The position numbers were made by a program, and so were the translations under genes. Shown here piece after piece: positions 24,115-34,647 of a stretch of 64,000 nt of DNA; the first letter of the stretch is position 1; every line of letters starts with the position of its first letter. This DNA is from Diorhabda sublineata. Its lineage: Eukaryota; Arthropoda; Insecta; Coleoptera; Chrysomelidae. The notes below the pieces were generated by a model that saw nothing but the letters and a program-made list of their open reading frames with translations, had not been told where the DNA came from and made no database searches. The stretch spans positions 32,712,489 through 32,776,488 of the forward strand of contig NC_079481.1 of NCBI RefSeq assembly GCF_026230105.1, read 5' to 3'.

Positions 24115-24397
24115 TTACGCCGCGTAATCGATTTTATCCCAGGATAACGACGCCGTCAAATCGGCCGGCGATCTGAATTCCTCCAAATTGAAAGGATCGA
24201 AAGGATCTTGAGCTATACCCAACAACGGATCGTATCCGCCGAGATCCGGTTCCTGTGATGAGAAAGCGGCGTTATTCGTACCGTCGTAGACGTTTTCTTG
24301 AGGAAGTAGCGATTCTAACCAATCGTCTGTATCCATGGCGATGTCTTCGTGGGCATTATCGTTGGAGAAATTATTGTTTTCTTGTTGATTTTGACAA
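24115..24397 (-). CDS. Mrtf: MRTF last exon: C-terminal acidic activation region
   Basis: Acceptor gttttcttccag at 24409-24398; the TAA stop is at 24117-24115. It encodes MDTDDWLESLLP and DPFDPFNLEEF, rich in Asp, Glu and bulky hydrophobics as expected of a transactivation domain, ending SWDKIDYAA. No AATAAA is seen on this strand between the stop codon and the array, or within the array units I read. Confidence 0.9.
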
Positions 24398-27300
24398 CTG
24401 GAAGAAAACAAAAAAAAAAAAAAATCGCATCAGTCGGAATTATTATCTCGTGGCGATAACGATAAATTACTCACCCTCCCAATTCCATCAATTGACTAAA
24501 ATCGATGTTCTCTATATTATCCAAAGCTTCCAGTAGATCCGAAGGGTCTATTCCCAAAGTGGCCTCCGGTCCTTCGGGATCCAGATTAGTACTATTGTGA
24601 TTGTCGTCTAAATTTTGAGCTGGATACACCGGTTCGGTCGATTTGGCACCGGCCGAATTAGGGGTAAGAGGATCGTTCGCCGCACTAGGCGGTAATTCTC
24701 CGTTTTTTATTAATATTTCCAAAACGTCGTCGACTATTTGACTCTTGATGTGATTCTTTTTGTTCATCTGTTTGGTGGCTTCGTTGTATTGAGGCGGAGG
24801 CGGTTTGGTAGCCGCTTCTACCAATTCTATTTTCACTTCTTTGGGAATGTTATCCTCGACGTATTCCGTTTTTATTTCCGGCGTAGCTATTATCGGAGTT
24901 ACTATTGAGTTTAAGAAGGCGTTGCTTCTGTTCTGACCGTTGAGGACTTTGGTTTTGCCTTGTTGTAACAGTTGATTGAACATTAGAGCTGCCTCGGCGG
25001 TGTTGAGGATCAGACCTCCGGCGATATTTTTTTGATTTTGTAAATTGATTTGTTGTTGAAGCCTGAAACGATCGTAAAGTTGAAACGATTACGATACAAA
25101 TAAATTGATTTTACCTTTGTTGTTCCTCGTTGGCGGTTTGTCTGGCTTGGAGTGCCTGCAAATGTTTCATCTGTAATATGAAATTCTGTTGTTGTTGTTG
25201 TTGTTGTTGTTGTAACTGTTGTTGTTGTTGTTGCTGTAATCTTTGTTGTTGTTGTCTGGCTTGTAAATGTTTTTGTAAGGCGATCATTTGAGCTTTCGGT
25301 TCAGTTCTGGTGGCGGCTTGGAGTTTTAATTGGGATAGCGTCAATTCCCTTTGGAGTTCTTCGATTTGTCTTTGTTGTTCTCTTACTATATCATCGTGTT
25401 CCTGGAAAATAAGTTTTTTTTTTTTATATATATTACGATCCAAACGATCCAAATTATTTCTCCTTACATTAGATTTCTGCGGTGGATTTTCTAGCGCTTG
25501 TTGGATCTTGTATTGCAAAAATTGTTCTTGTATCGGTTGCGGAGAAGGGCTCATCGGATCCAGATCCATTTGCTCTGGTTTTTCGTCTCTTATACTCTCT
25601 TGGGGGGAATCTATGTTTTGATATACGGGAGAATTGTGGGATTGATCCATACTGGCGTTGCTGTGAATTGAGGAGTCTATGGAAGGGGGATTTTGATTGA
25701 TAATATCGTTAGAACCGGTAAAAGGTTTAAGTCTTTCGATTAATTGTGGTTTAGAGCCAGATACTGGTAAACTACGACGTTTTAATTCTGCTTTCAAGTC
25801 GCTAACTTTCATGTCTTCTAATCTGCCGGTTATTCTGGATGGCGTCGATGATTCTGATGAGGTGGAAGGAGCCGGTGATGGTTGTTGAATATTAATATGA
25901 TTATTATTGTTAGTTTCGGAAGGAGAAGAAGACTTTTGGGAAGCCGGCAAGATAATTTGTGGATATTTATGTTGAAGTTGTAATTGAAATTGCAGAAGGA
26001 GCGTCTGTTGCTTCAACAATAGATCGTAAGAACTTTCTTCCGGTGAAGTATTGTTGTTGGTAGTTTTGTGGGCGCTCGGCGGACCTTTGTATTCGTGGAA
26101 TTTTATAGTACGCGTTTTGGGAATCGATTTCGTTTTGGATTTTTTTCTATTTTTATCTTTAACGGAATCGTTTCGAACCGGTGATTGTACGGTGCGCGTT
26201 ATTAAAGACATTGGAGGAGGCGGTGGAGGAGCTGGCGTCGCCGGTTGCGACATTATTGGACTGGCAACACTAGATAAAGGACTTAAAGTAGATGTGGAAG
26301 ATACCAGAGACGCGGGAGATGACGCCGATGCTTGGGAAAGTAGAGGCGCGGCTACGGATCGACACAAATCCGCGAATAAAACTTCGTTATTGTCTTTTTT
26401 CAATATGGGACTAGATGAAGTTACGGCGACTGTTTCGGTTGGTTGTATCAAAGATACTACGATGCCGGCCGATTTCGCGGCGGTTTCTAAAACATCGGAT
26501 GGACCGGGACTCACTCGGTTATCGCCTTCCGAACTTTGGGAATCTTCTTCGGGATTGATGTAGTTTGAAGGTAATTGCGGTCTGTGAAGTTGCCCTTCGC
26601 TGGTCGCTTTGTAGGGTATCCTACCGGTTTTTACGGCTTCTTCGATCGGTTCTTCGGTGTGAAGAATATTTTTTTGGATGAGTTCCAAAGGTCCGGGTCT
26701 ATGGGATAATTGGTCGTTTAAATGATCGGCCAATTTAGCTTTTTTCAACATCCTTTGCCGTTCCGCCAAACTCGGATCTACGTGACTCGGATCAACTTCC
26801 AATATGTGACGCCTTTCCAATTCTTGGCGAGGCGGTCTTTGCTGTATTTTCGCTTTTAGCATATCGCCCGTTTTCGCCCTTTCCAACTGACGACGCTGAC
26901 CGTGATAAGCGGCCGGCGTTTTGTGAGCTACAAGAAACGAAAATTTCGATTCGCAAAATAAAAATAAATATTTATAAATATATACTTACGAGGCATGATG
27001 CCTTGAGCCACCAGCTGATCGAATGGTCTCCTGAGCAACAATTTCACCTTGAGGGCTGTAACAAACAATTCGTTTCGAATTAAACCAGCTCGACACATGT
27101 CTACCTCACAACGCGACCGTGAAAGACAAAAAAAAAACTAAATCGACTCGAAAATTTCACTCGAATTCGATAAAAAAAAATAGCGTAGGAAAAAAAATGA
27201 AACAAGTACACCCGTTCGGGGTGGGCGATTGAAGAGGCGGACGCCCGCCCCCAGAAGAACTACACCGTTGTTCCGGCTATGACCTATCGTTGATCGAAGC

Positions 27301-30300
27301 GTGGATTAGACTGCTGCGAATGTCTCGACAAAAAAAATATTTTTGTTATTGTAGCAATGCGCGGAAGATATACAGTAGCGTATCAAATTAATTTTGTATA
27401 TACGATCGAATTTATTTTATAAATTTTATATCCGAATGGTTGACGTTTAGTCAAACTCGATTAGAATTATCTATTTTCATCTTATGCGAGTACTTTTACA
27501 AACTTTTTATGTGGCAAAAAATTTTACAACGTTGTCAAATTTCGCGTATTGTTGAGACATTATTGGAAGTAACAGTGGCAATATAATTTGTTCCGTCAAT
27601 GTGATATATGTTGACGTAGATAAAAAATGAATATTAACCACGTACCAGACAAGTTCCGGATGACGGAAATGGCTAACCGCTAATGTCGGCGATTAGTACT
27701 CGAGTACTGGTTGTTAAATGAATTTAAACGTTTCGGAAACAAAAAGAAAAATTGTTGTGTGATTATTTTTTTATAAAATTGATAACGAAGAAGTTGTATG
27801 TACCTTTTCGAGACACACTGTTTATTTTAAATCGATTAAAATGCGTAAGATTCAACATGCTTGAATTTCGGAGGCGATGTTGGTAAATAAAACTGACCGA
27901 ATCAAACGTGTTTTGATGTTATAACGGTTTGGACATGAACAATCCACATTTATCAGATTCTTTGATCTCAATACGACGTTCAAGATTTTAGTTGCTATTA
28001 AATGTTTTATAAATAATCATAGAAAACTGGTATTTATACTAATAATTGTCATACCATCAATAAGACGTTCCAAAATTACCATGTGCTTTATAATGTTTTC
28101 ATTTATATTTGTGTTTGATTCCGTTTCGATATAGGGTGACTCTCACATGCAAAAACATAATAATACGAGAGGATAGACCTAAAAAAACGTAACCTAACAT
28201 AAAACACAAAACTCTGAGGAAACTGGAAAGGATAAAACATGAGCAAACGTGCGACACGCCTCAAAATTAACATCGAAAACGACTTAGTCGTAGAAGCAAG
28301 TTAAATCTTACGAAAAATTAACTGAAATGCCATCAAATGGCTCCGAAACAACTTAAATAACTGAAATGATGAAACTGGAAACGATAAAACATGAGCAAAC
28401 GTGCGACACGCCTCAAAATTAACATCGAAAACGACTTAGTCGTAGAAGCAAGTTAAATCACACGAGAAATTAACTGAAATGCCATCAAATGGCTCCGAAA
28501 CAACTTAAATAACTGAAATGATGAAACTGGAAACGATAAAACATGAGCAAACGTGCGACACGCCTCAAAATTAACATCGAAAACGACTTAGTCGTAGAAG
28601 CAAGTTAAATCACACGAGAAATTAACTGAAATGCCATCGAATGGCTCCGAAACAACTTAAATAACTGAAATGATGAAACTGGAAACGATAAAACATGAGC
28701 AAACGTGCGACACGCCTCAAAATTAACATCGAAAACGACTTAGTCGTAGAAGCAAGTTAAATCACACGAGAAATTAACTGAAATGCCATCAAATGGCTCC
28801 GAAACAACTTAAATAACTGAAATGATGAAACTGGAAAGGATAAAACATGAGCAAACGTGCGACACGCCTCAAAATTAACATCGAAAACGACTTAGTCGTA
28901 GAAGCAAGTTAAATCACACGAGAAATTAACTGAAATGCCATCGAATGGCTCCGAAACAACTTAAATAACTGAAATGATGAAACTGGAAACGATAAAACAT
29001 GAGCAAACGTGCGACACGCCTCAAAATTAACATCGAAAACGACTTAGTCGTAGAAGCAAGTTAAATCACACGAGAAATTAACTGAAATGCCATCGAATGG
29101 CTCCGAAACAACTTAAATAACTGAAATGAAGAAACTGGAAACGATAAAACATGAGCAAACGTGCGACACGCCTCAAAATTAACATCGAAAACGACTTAGT
29201 CGTAGAAGCAAGTTAAATCACACGAGAAATTAACTGAAATGCCATCGAATGGCTCCGAAACAACTTAAATAACTGAAATGATGAAACTGGAAAGGATAAA
29301 ACATGAGCAAACGTGCGACACGCCTCAAAATTAACATCGAAAACGACTTAGTCGTAGAAGCAAGTTAAATCACACGAGAAATTAACTGAAATGCCATCGA
29401 ATGGCTCCGAAACAACTTAAATAACTGAAATGATGAAACTGGAAAGGATAAAACATGAGTAAACGTGCGACACGCCTCAAAACTAACATCGAATACGACT
29501 TAGTCGTAGAAACAAGTTAAATCACACGAGAAATTAACTGAAATACCATCAAATGGCTCCGAAACAACTTAAATAACTGAAATGATGAAACTGGAAAGGA
29601 TAAAACATGAGCAAACGTGCGACACGCCTCAAAATTAACATCGAAAACGACTAACTTGCAGAAGCAAGTTAAATCACACGAGAAATTAACTGAAATGCCA
29701 TCAAATGGCTCCAAAACAACTTAAATAACTGAAATGGGCAACACACCAAGCATTTTTCAAACAATTGTAATTGAATTGTCCGGTTCAATCTACTCCAATC
29801 CACTTGAAGATGCTAGACTTAGCGGAGAATGCAACCAGCAGATTCTGATATCCAGAACACGGAACCTAAATTTTTTCGAAATGTGAGACACAAAGGAACT
29901 TCAAAGAATTACATCTGGTATGAGAGTATGAAATAGAAGACGACAGCTACAGTTATAGCTCTAAACCTCTTAAAAGGAGTGGAAATAACAGATCAGTTGT
30001 AAACACTGAAGATCCCCGTTATCATAGCAAAAAATTAGGCCACAAACAGACTATTTGGGTCATTTAAAGATAGTCCGTATTCGACGAATACAATCCTCGA
30101 AAACGTCTTTTTGAGATTCGTCCTTTACAATCCATTATATTGAATGTTTGTTGTTTCTGGAATGTAGTGGTGGATCAGTTACGAATTGATACAAAAAATA
30201 CAACTCATTTTGCTTTAACCCCGTCAATAATGCTTGAAAAATGTTCATTCGATTGCGCTTTCGGTCCAAAGTCAGCAAAAGCTACATCTAACGCTCACTC

Positions 30301-32917
30301 TACAGTCATTATATGGCAAATGTCTTGACCTTCTTTTTGACACAACTTCACTTGAGCCTTTTCCCCAATACATCATTTTTTCTAGACCATCAAGTCATTT
30401 GGCATTTATTCGTTGATTCACAAGCATCTTTGCGGGACTTTCCCTTCCATATTTCAACGACGCTGGTTCAGTCGAGTCATCTCTTGGTAACTTTGTTTCA
30501 ATTCCCAAAGTTGGTACTTCATCATATACGAAGGTTATCTTCTAAGTCATCCAGATAAACTTCGATACTGTGTGCAACATTGAAGACTTTCGAAGCCATG
30601 TTTCCATAATTGGAGGCGAATATGTCGAAAAGCTTCGAACTTGTATGTTTCTGTTTATTTTTTTTTGTAAAAACTTAGAAAGCGACTCTCGTAATTTGAA
30701 AATATGAAGACACGATCTTGGTGACAACGTCGGAAGTCTCCAACTGGTATCTGATATAACAAAACGTTCCTCTTAAGACGTGTTCAAATTTTAGTTGAAT
30801 TATAAGGTTTTTGGGCACCATTTTGAAACATTTTAGAGCGGAATTAGATTTTGAATTCTTCTATTCCTCCATGTAAAGTCTAAACGAATCGTTTTTAGTC
30901 ATTTGTATAATCATCAAACGATATAAATTCATTAAATGCGATTCAAGCTAACAGTTTTAGACGCTCTGTATATACAAGTTGAATTAATTAATGAAAATAA
31001 CATGGACGGTGTCCAATTAACTAAGTTATAAATTAAAGTTTGTTACTTTCGGTCAAATAAAAATAATTAACTTTAGAATATATTCTGCACGTGATTTATT
31101 AGAAAACGTTACAAGGTGACTCATAGTAACTATGATGATAGAGATAAAAGGTATTTAGATGAATAGGACATATATACAGGGTGAACTGTTTAAATTACTT
31201 AACTAGACAGACCAAATTGTTTACATTTTAACTGTCACTATCAAAAAAATTTCGTTTGGTTTGAATTATCGCGCGTTTGTCAGTTTTATCGGTATAGAGA
31301 AATTATTCGGAAATATTATTTGGGGTTGTGATCGATGTTGACATATAATCAGACACTAGGTACTAGGTACAGAGCTGGAGCTGTTTGAATCTTGAATCTT
31401 GAGCGATTTAAGAACCTCAGGGTGCGGTGTTGGGACCACTATTGTTTTTGCTTTATATAAACGACTGTCGATCAGTTTTGTTCGCCGACAATGCTAAATT
31501 CCTAGCAAAGGGGGATGAAAACGTCAGCATCGAAAATCTGAGAGAAAGTTTTATTCAAATAATTTGAAATAAAGCGAAGCAAAAACTTGAAAAATAACAT
31601 TTAGCTATGCAAAACGAGGTACCAGAAGGGAATCTGTAAAATGGTTGAAAATTCTAGCTAGATTGTGTACAGATTGTCCCTGTAAAAGTTACGGATTGTT
31701 TTAACCATTGAGCAGGATCCGTCCCTGGCTTTCAGATAGTTCCGTTAAAAACCCTACACGGACATACGTAATTATCCATTAAAAATTCATAACGTTTGAA
31801 TGTATAATTTGGAAAATATACTTAAATATAAGTTTTTTCCTCTCCCGAATTTTTTTGTATCAAGTCCCGGAACACCCTGTATGTCAGCCCGTGTAAATTT
31901 GGAGCTGATCGTGCGGTCGATTCAACCAGTTTGAGTCTTTTGGGGCCATTTCTTATAACCTATTTACAGAATTCATTCGCCAGACCTGGGATCGGCCACC
32001 AATGGACCCAGAAGCCATTCTTGGTGTGGCCAAAAGGCCAAAAGCGCTGTCATCACGTCTTTCAACGGCATTCCCGCAAAGCGGGCTCGGCAAAGATTGA
32101 CGGAGACACCTAGCGTGAGACAAGCGAAGGCCCATTTAGTCGGACCCCGCCCGTTTCTCGCCAAACAACTTCTCCAGCTAAATAGGCGCGAAATCAGACT
32201 AGTGATCGGACTTCTAATCGGACAATGCCATCACCTTTACGCCATGGGCATCACGTATGATTTGGAGTGCCTGTAAGTGGCCACGGGCGCGAGTTTTAAA
32301 CACCTGGGCCAACCCCACAACCTGCCTAACGGGATTTCATGGACGTTTTTAGAGAATCGATTTGTAGGAAGGCCTTTTGTTTGTTAAATTCTAGAAACCG
32401 AATGATCGAGAAATCGGTTTTGTATAAATAGGCGATTAATTCAGTAAATAAACTCTTATTCATCGGGATTTACACGTAAGCTTTGTTTTTAAAAGGATTA
32501 CAATGATAAAAATTATACAACTGTTTAGTAATAAGTCTTCGTGTATAGTTTAGTGAATAGTGAAAAGTGTTTAGTGTTAGTATATAAACAAAATTGAAAA
32601 CGGCGCGAAAAACAAGCAAAAACACTTTAAATTCTTCATATAATCGACGCTACTGATCGCTTTTTACCTCATCCTAGTTCGCTCGTGCTGTATATGTTTT
32701 GAGTGGTACTTACATTCTTTATTTTGATCGATAACAATCGGAGATGTATCTATGATGGCCTTGGGAGGCGACTCCCTCGGACTGGTGGGAGATCCTCCAC
32801 CTTCCGCCATATTATTACGAAACCACTCCGGATATATCGCCGAAATGGTATCTACCAGGTCGCGATCCAGTTGAAGTTGCCAATAACCAGAGCCAGAATC
32901 GCTAATGTGACTAGACT
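24115..32917 (-). CDS. Mrtf: myocardin-related transcription factor (MRTF), 5'-incomplete
   Basis: Six coding exons on the minus strand join in matching phase: 32917-32714, 27055-26990, 26927-25468, 25401-25115, 25062-24475 and 24397-24115 (about 962 residues plus a missing N-terminus). All introns are GT-AG. Domain order is that of the family: three actin-binding RPEL motifs, a basic SRF-contact region, a SAP domain, a coiled coil/leucine zipper flanked by poly-Gln, and an acidic C-terminal activation region. MRTF binds G-actin through RPEL in the cytoplasm. When actin polymerises it enters the nucleus and coactivates SRF. The upstream exon enters with one base of a split codon, so at least one further 5' exon should exist; the internal Met in NNMAEGGG (first exon here) is an alternative start. 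Satellite arrays lie in its largest intron and just past its 3' end. Confidence 0.92.
24475..25062 (-). CDS. Mrtf: MRTF exon: linker and first acidic helices
   Basis: Acceptor cgatcgtttcag precedes 25062; the donor is GG/gtgagt at 24475/24474. It continues the Gln/Asn-rich stretch (LQQQINLQNQKNIAGG), then a lysine-flanked segment with DDVLEILIKNGELPPSA, and ends with DPSDLLEALDNIENIDFSQL, a motif resembling conserved MRTF C-terminal sequence. Phases match on both sides. Confidence 0.9.
25115..25401 (-). CDS. Mrtf: MRTF exon: coiled coil and poly-Gln
   Basis: Begins EHDDIVREQQRQIEELQREL, a heptad-type leucine-zipper helix used for dimerisation in this family, and then runs into long Gln tracts (25180-25260, tgttgttg repeats on the plus strand). 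Ends at donor aaag/gtaaaat. The glutamine repeat is likely length-polymorphic. Confidence 0.88.
25402..25467 (-). other. Mrtf: 66-nt in-frame intron of MRTF hidden in an open reading frame
   Basis: The reading frame is open across this segment, so it looks coding. It nevertheless starts AAT/gtaagg and ends cttattttccag, with a poly-A/T stretch before the acceptor. Retention would insert about 22 residues (VRRNNLDRLDRNIYKKKKL then IFQ) just before the coiled coil. Its length is divisible by three, so both spliced and retained forms keep the frame. I favour removal. Confidence 0.7.
25468..26927 (-). CDS. Mrtf: MRTF main exon: RPEL2, RPEL3, basic box, SAP domain
   Basis: Acceptor cgtttcttgtag ends at 26928. 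The exon encodes HKTPAAYHGQRRQLERAK, RPEL2 with the RPPRQEL core (about 26800-26890) and RPEL3 with RPGPLEL (about 26655-26745). A Ser/Pro/Ala-rich linker follows, then a basic stretch leading to KTRTIKFHEYKGPPSA (about 26085-26150, the counterpart of the B1 SRF-contact region), and a SAP domain MKVSDLKAELKRRSLPVSGS (about 25720-25815). Gln- and Ser-rich linkers separate them. Ends at donor AAT/gtaagg. Confidence 0.92.
26990..27055 (-). CDS. Mrtf: MRTF exon: RPEL1
   Basis: A 66-nt exon between acceptor gtttgttacag and donor CCTC/gtaagt. It encodes LKVKLLLRRPFDQLVAQGIM, the first RPEL motif (RPFDQL; Gln replaces the usual Glu). Two leading bases and one trailing base match the phases of both neighbours. 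Confidence 0.92.
28213..29737. repeat. 152-bp tandem satellite array, about 10 copies, inside the MRTF intron
   Basis: The motif gagcaaacgtgcgacacg recurs at 28241, 28393, 28545 and every 152 bp to 29609; the copy at 29457 has one change (gagtaaacg). Copies differ at only a few positions. Each has a short palindrome, acgacttagtcgt; in the last copy it is disrupted (acgactaacttgc). No relation to a known transposon is seen. The array sits wholly within the 27056-32713 intron, so it is transcribed with the MRTF pre-mRNA. Confidence 0.97.
31418..31551 (+). pseudogene. non-LTR retrotransposon (LINE) reverse-transcriptase fragment
   Basis: The plus strand reads QGAVLGPLLFLLYIND and then, after an internal deletion, LFADNAKFLAKGDEN. 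These are the conserved Q-G-x-V-L-G-P-L-L-F and FADD blocks of LINE reverse transcriptases. The catalytic FADD is FADN here, so the fragment is dead. Confidence 0.85.
31925..32340 (+). pseudogene. LINE C-terminal fragment (downstream of the RNase H-like region)
   Basis: In broken frames the plus strand carries GPRPFLAKQLLQLNRREIRL then VIGLLIGQCHHLYAMGI, resembling the conserved L-x-G-H-C-x-L-x-x-H-L-x-x-M-G-I tail of Jockey/R1-type ORF2 proteins. The following Cys motif is degraded. It probably belongs to the same insertion as the RT fragment 370 bp upstream. Confidence 0.65.
32714..32917 (-). CDS. Mrtf: MRTF exon: N-terminal region upstream of RPEL1
   Basis: Acceptor tttttgttacag precedes 32917; the donor GAAT/gtaagt is at 32714/32713. 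It encodes SSHISDSGSGYWQLQLDRDL, VDTISAIYPEWFRNNMAEGG and a Ser/Pro-rich tail ending IDTSPIVIDQNKE. The exon ends with one base of a codon completed by the RPEL1 exon (TCC). It is open to its 5' edge, so the start lies in an unseen exon or at the internal Met. Confidence 0.85.
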
Positions 32918-33050
32918 CTGTAACAAAAAAAAAATATATATACATGTATAAACAAAACACCTAAATAGCCTTTTAATCGGTACTGCTTTTTTTTTTATTT
33001 CAGATTTATTATTTATCTCTGATCGGCGCCATTGAAGGCTTCTTAGTGGA

Positions 33051-33222
33051 TATACGAGGGTTGAAACGAAAGTAATTTCTCAAGGCGTTTGGTGTTTAGT
33101 CAGCGCGAAACTCGATTTGGGCCTTTTTTTCAAAATAATAATAAATATTTTCGAGGTTAAGCGCTGATATGTTTGTAATGGGTATCCGCACGATAAAAAA
33201 TAATTGCCTCGACCCTCGTATA
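33051..33222. mobile_element. mariner-type MITE, 172 bp
   Basis: Ends are tatacgagggttgaaac on the left and, read in reverse from the right, tatacgagggtcgaggc; the first 11 bases are identical. The element begins and ends with TA. It is non-coding, and its termini resemble the TACGAGGGT ends of the element at 50575-50925. Confidence 0.7.
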
Positions 33223-34249
33223 AATCTAGTGAATAAGAATTGACGTTACATACATCGAACGTATTTCATTTTGAAACATCAACAACTATTCATGGCCGAC
33301 GAAACGTAAGCAAAGATTAAAAATAATAAACTAGTTAATACATTCCGCCAATCGAGCAAATCAAACAGAACAATGCGGATCCCGATCGACCATAAAGTTG
33401 CGTTTGCACCGTCGATCGTTTTACGTGCATAAAATAAATAATTTATTTCTAGATCTGTGTCAAATTCTGACAATCGAATGATTGTCGCTTGGACAAAATG
33501 TTAAAAAAAAGTTTCGTTAGAAGGAAACGGCGATTAAGTGAAAATATTCACCATAGAAATGAAAAAATGCCAAAAAATCCCTGTATACGTGACCGCAGCG
33601 CGTAAACTCGGCTTAACTTATGGTTGCCATACACGTTACGGTTTAGAAACGCCCGATGCTAGATCGAGAATCAATTCTTTCGAATTATTATGGGTGGTAC
33701 GTTTATTTCGTATCAGGGAACGGTTTTTCGGTTTTTATTATATTAATTCAGGTAATATTTAAACGAATGGACTATAATTTATTTATATATACATTTCGAG
33801 AAAAAATTATTGTGTAGTAAATGCGAAATTGTTAGAAATTTAATACTATTGCTCTAATAAAATTTAACTGCCAACTAGATTATTTAAATAACACATTACA
33901 ATCAGAAATTTATTTTATTTTCCAAAATTTTGGCAAACGTTCATTTCCCGATTTTATCGTAATAAAAAAAAAAAGCATTTTTCTCTCTGAATCTATATCC
34001 GAAATTGACGTTTACGAATTTAAAAATCATTAGAATTGTTCATTCGGAACGGAAGCGAATCCCGAGATTCTAGAAGAATCTAGTCGCTTGTTTTGACATT
34101 TTGACAGATATCATTTGAGATAAACCTTTGGCTCTGACGGAAAGGTTTTCTGATACAAATTATTTGATCTAACATTAATTTGAATTAAAAAAAAAACATT
34201 AAAAAAATTCCAAGGTCCAATTTCCGATAATTAAGGGGGTGCGTCTCGG
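33223..34249. other. upstream of the known MRTF exons; no feature recognised
   Basis: AT-rich DNA with short frames only. It may be part of a further MRTF intron. A phrase, aatcccgagattct, at about 34060 recurs near 35325, but I could not extend the similarity. Confidence 0.35.
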
Positions 34250-34560
34250 CACGCTCTCCGTCAGTGATAAAGGGACCAGTTCACCTGTGTAGCATTGATG
34301 GTTTGAGGATGTTTTGGAGTTAAGGCGACCGGAGATCTGGTAAATATTAAAGGGATTTTGAAGAAAGAAAGTTATAAACTATATTAAAGGAAAATGGAGT
34401 GCGTTATGGTCAGCGCCTGATCTGCAGCTGAAGCTCCTGCTGAAACTCAGGCAAATTATTGGGGATTGATATACTGGAAACGCAATATTCCGTCTTCAAA
34501 CCAAAGTAGAAAATATCCTGCGCCATGTTGACAGAGTACACGATCAGGGCCTTTGGTTGT
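34250..34560 (+). pseudogene. Tc1-like transposase remnant related to the 91-bp satellite
   Basis: The plus strand reads MV-stop-GCFGVKATGDLV then NIKGILKKESYKTILKENG, the Tc1 transposase stretch between the VKHGGGSVMVWGCF block and the second catalytic Asp. The conserved Trp of WGCF is a TGA stop. The nucleotides ggatgttttgga and aaggcgac match the satellite unit at 60581-64000. Confidence 0.75.
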
Positions 34561-34568
34561 TACTTAGA

Positions 34569-34647
34569 TATACGAGGGTTGTCTAAAAACTTATCAACCT
34601 AATAAGGAAACAAGACTTTTTAAAGACTTATCAGCTAACCTTCGTAT
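34569..34647. mobile_element. very short (about 78 bp) mariner-type inverted-repeat element
   Basis: The left arm is tatacgagggttgtctaaaa and the right arm read in reverse is atacgaaggttagctgataa, with cttatc in both arms. The arms nearly abut. It looks like a terminus-to-terminus deletion derivative of a mariner-type element. Confidence 0.45.

Larger units (their letters stand above)
27056..32713 (-). other. Mrtf: large MRTF intron, filled with repeats
   Basis: This 5.7-kb intron holds the 152-bp array (28213-29737) and LINE fragments (31418-31551, 31925-32340). It also holds a possible LTR-like piece near 32340-32510, where tataaataggcg is followed by ttcagt and aataaac. The segment 29738-31150 has no recognised feature. 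An atacagggtg near 31164 faces a reversed copy near 31880 and may mark a decayed element. Confidence 0.7.

Noticed and set aside
25310..26563. Plus-strand frames of 63-170 codons over the MRTF gene
   Set aside because: They are antisense shadows of the MRTF coding exons, which show RPEL and SAP domains on the minus strand.
28213..29737. Hammerhead ribozyme in the 152-bp satellite
   Set aside because: The unit has gatgaaactggaaac, which recalls the core, but the required CUGAUGA and matching GAAA with stems are not present in either strand.
31164..31883. A 720-bp transposon bounded by atacagggtg inverted ends
   Set aside because: Only about 10 bp match between the two ends and LINE fragments lie between or across them; too weak to call an element.
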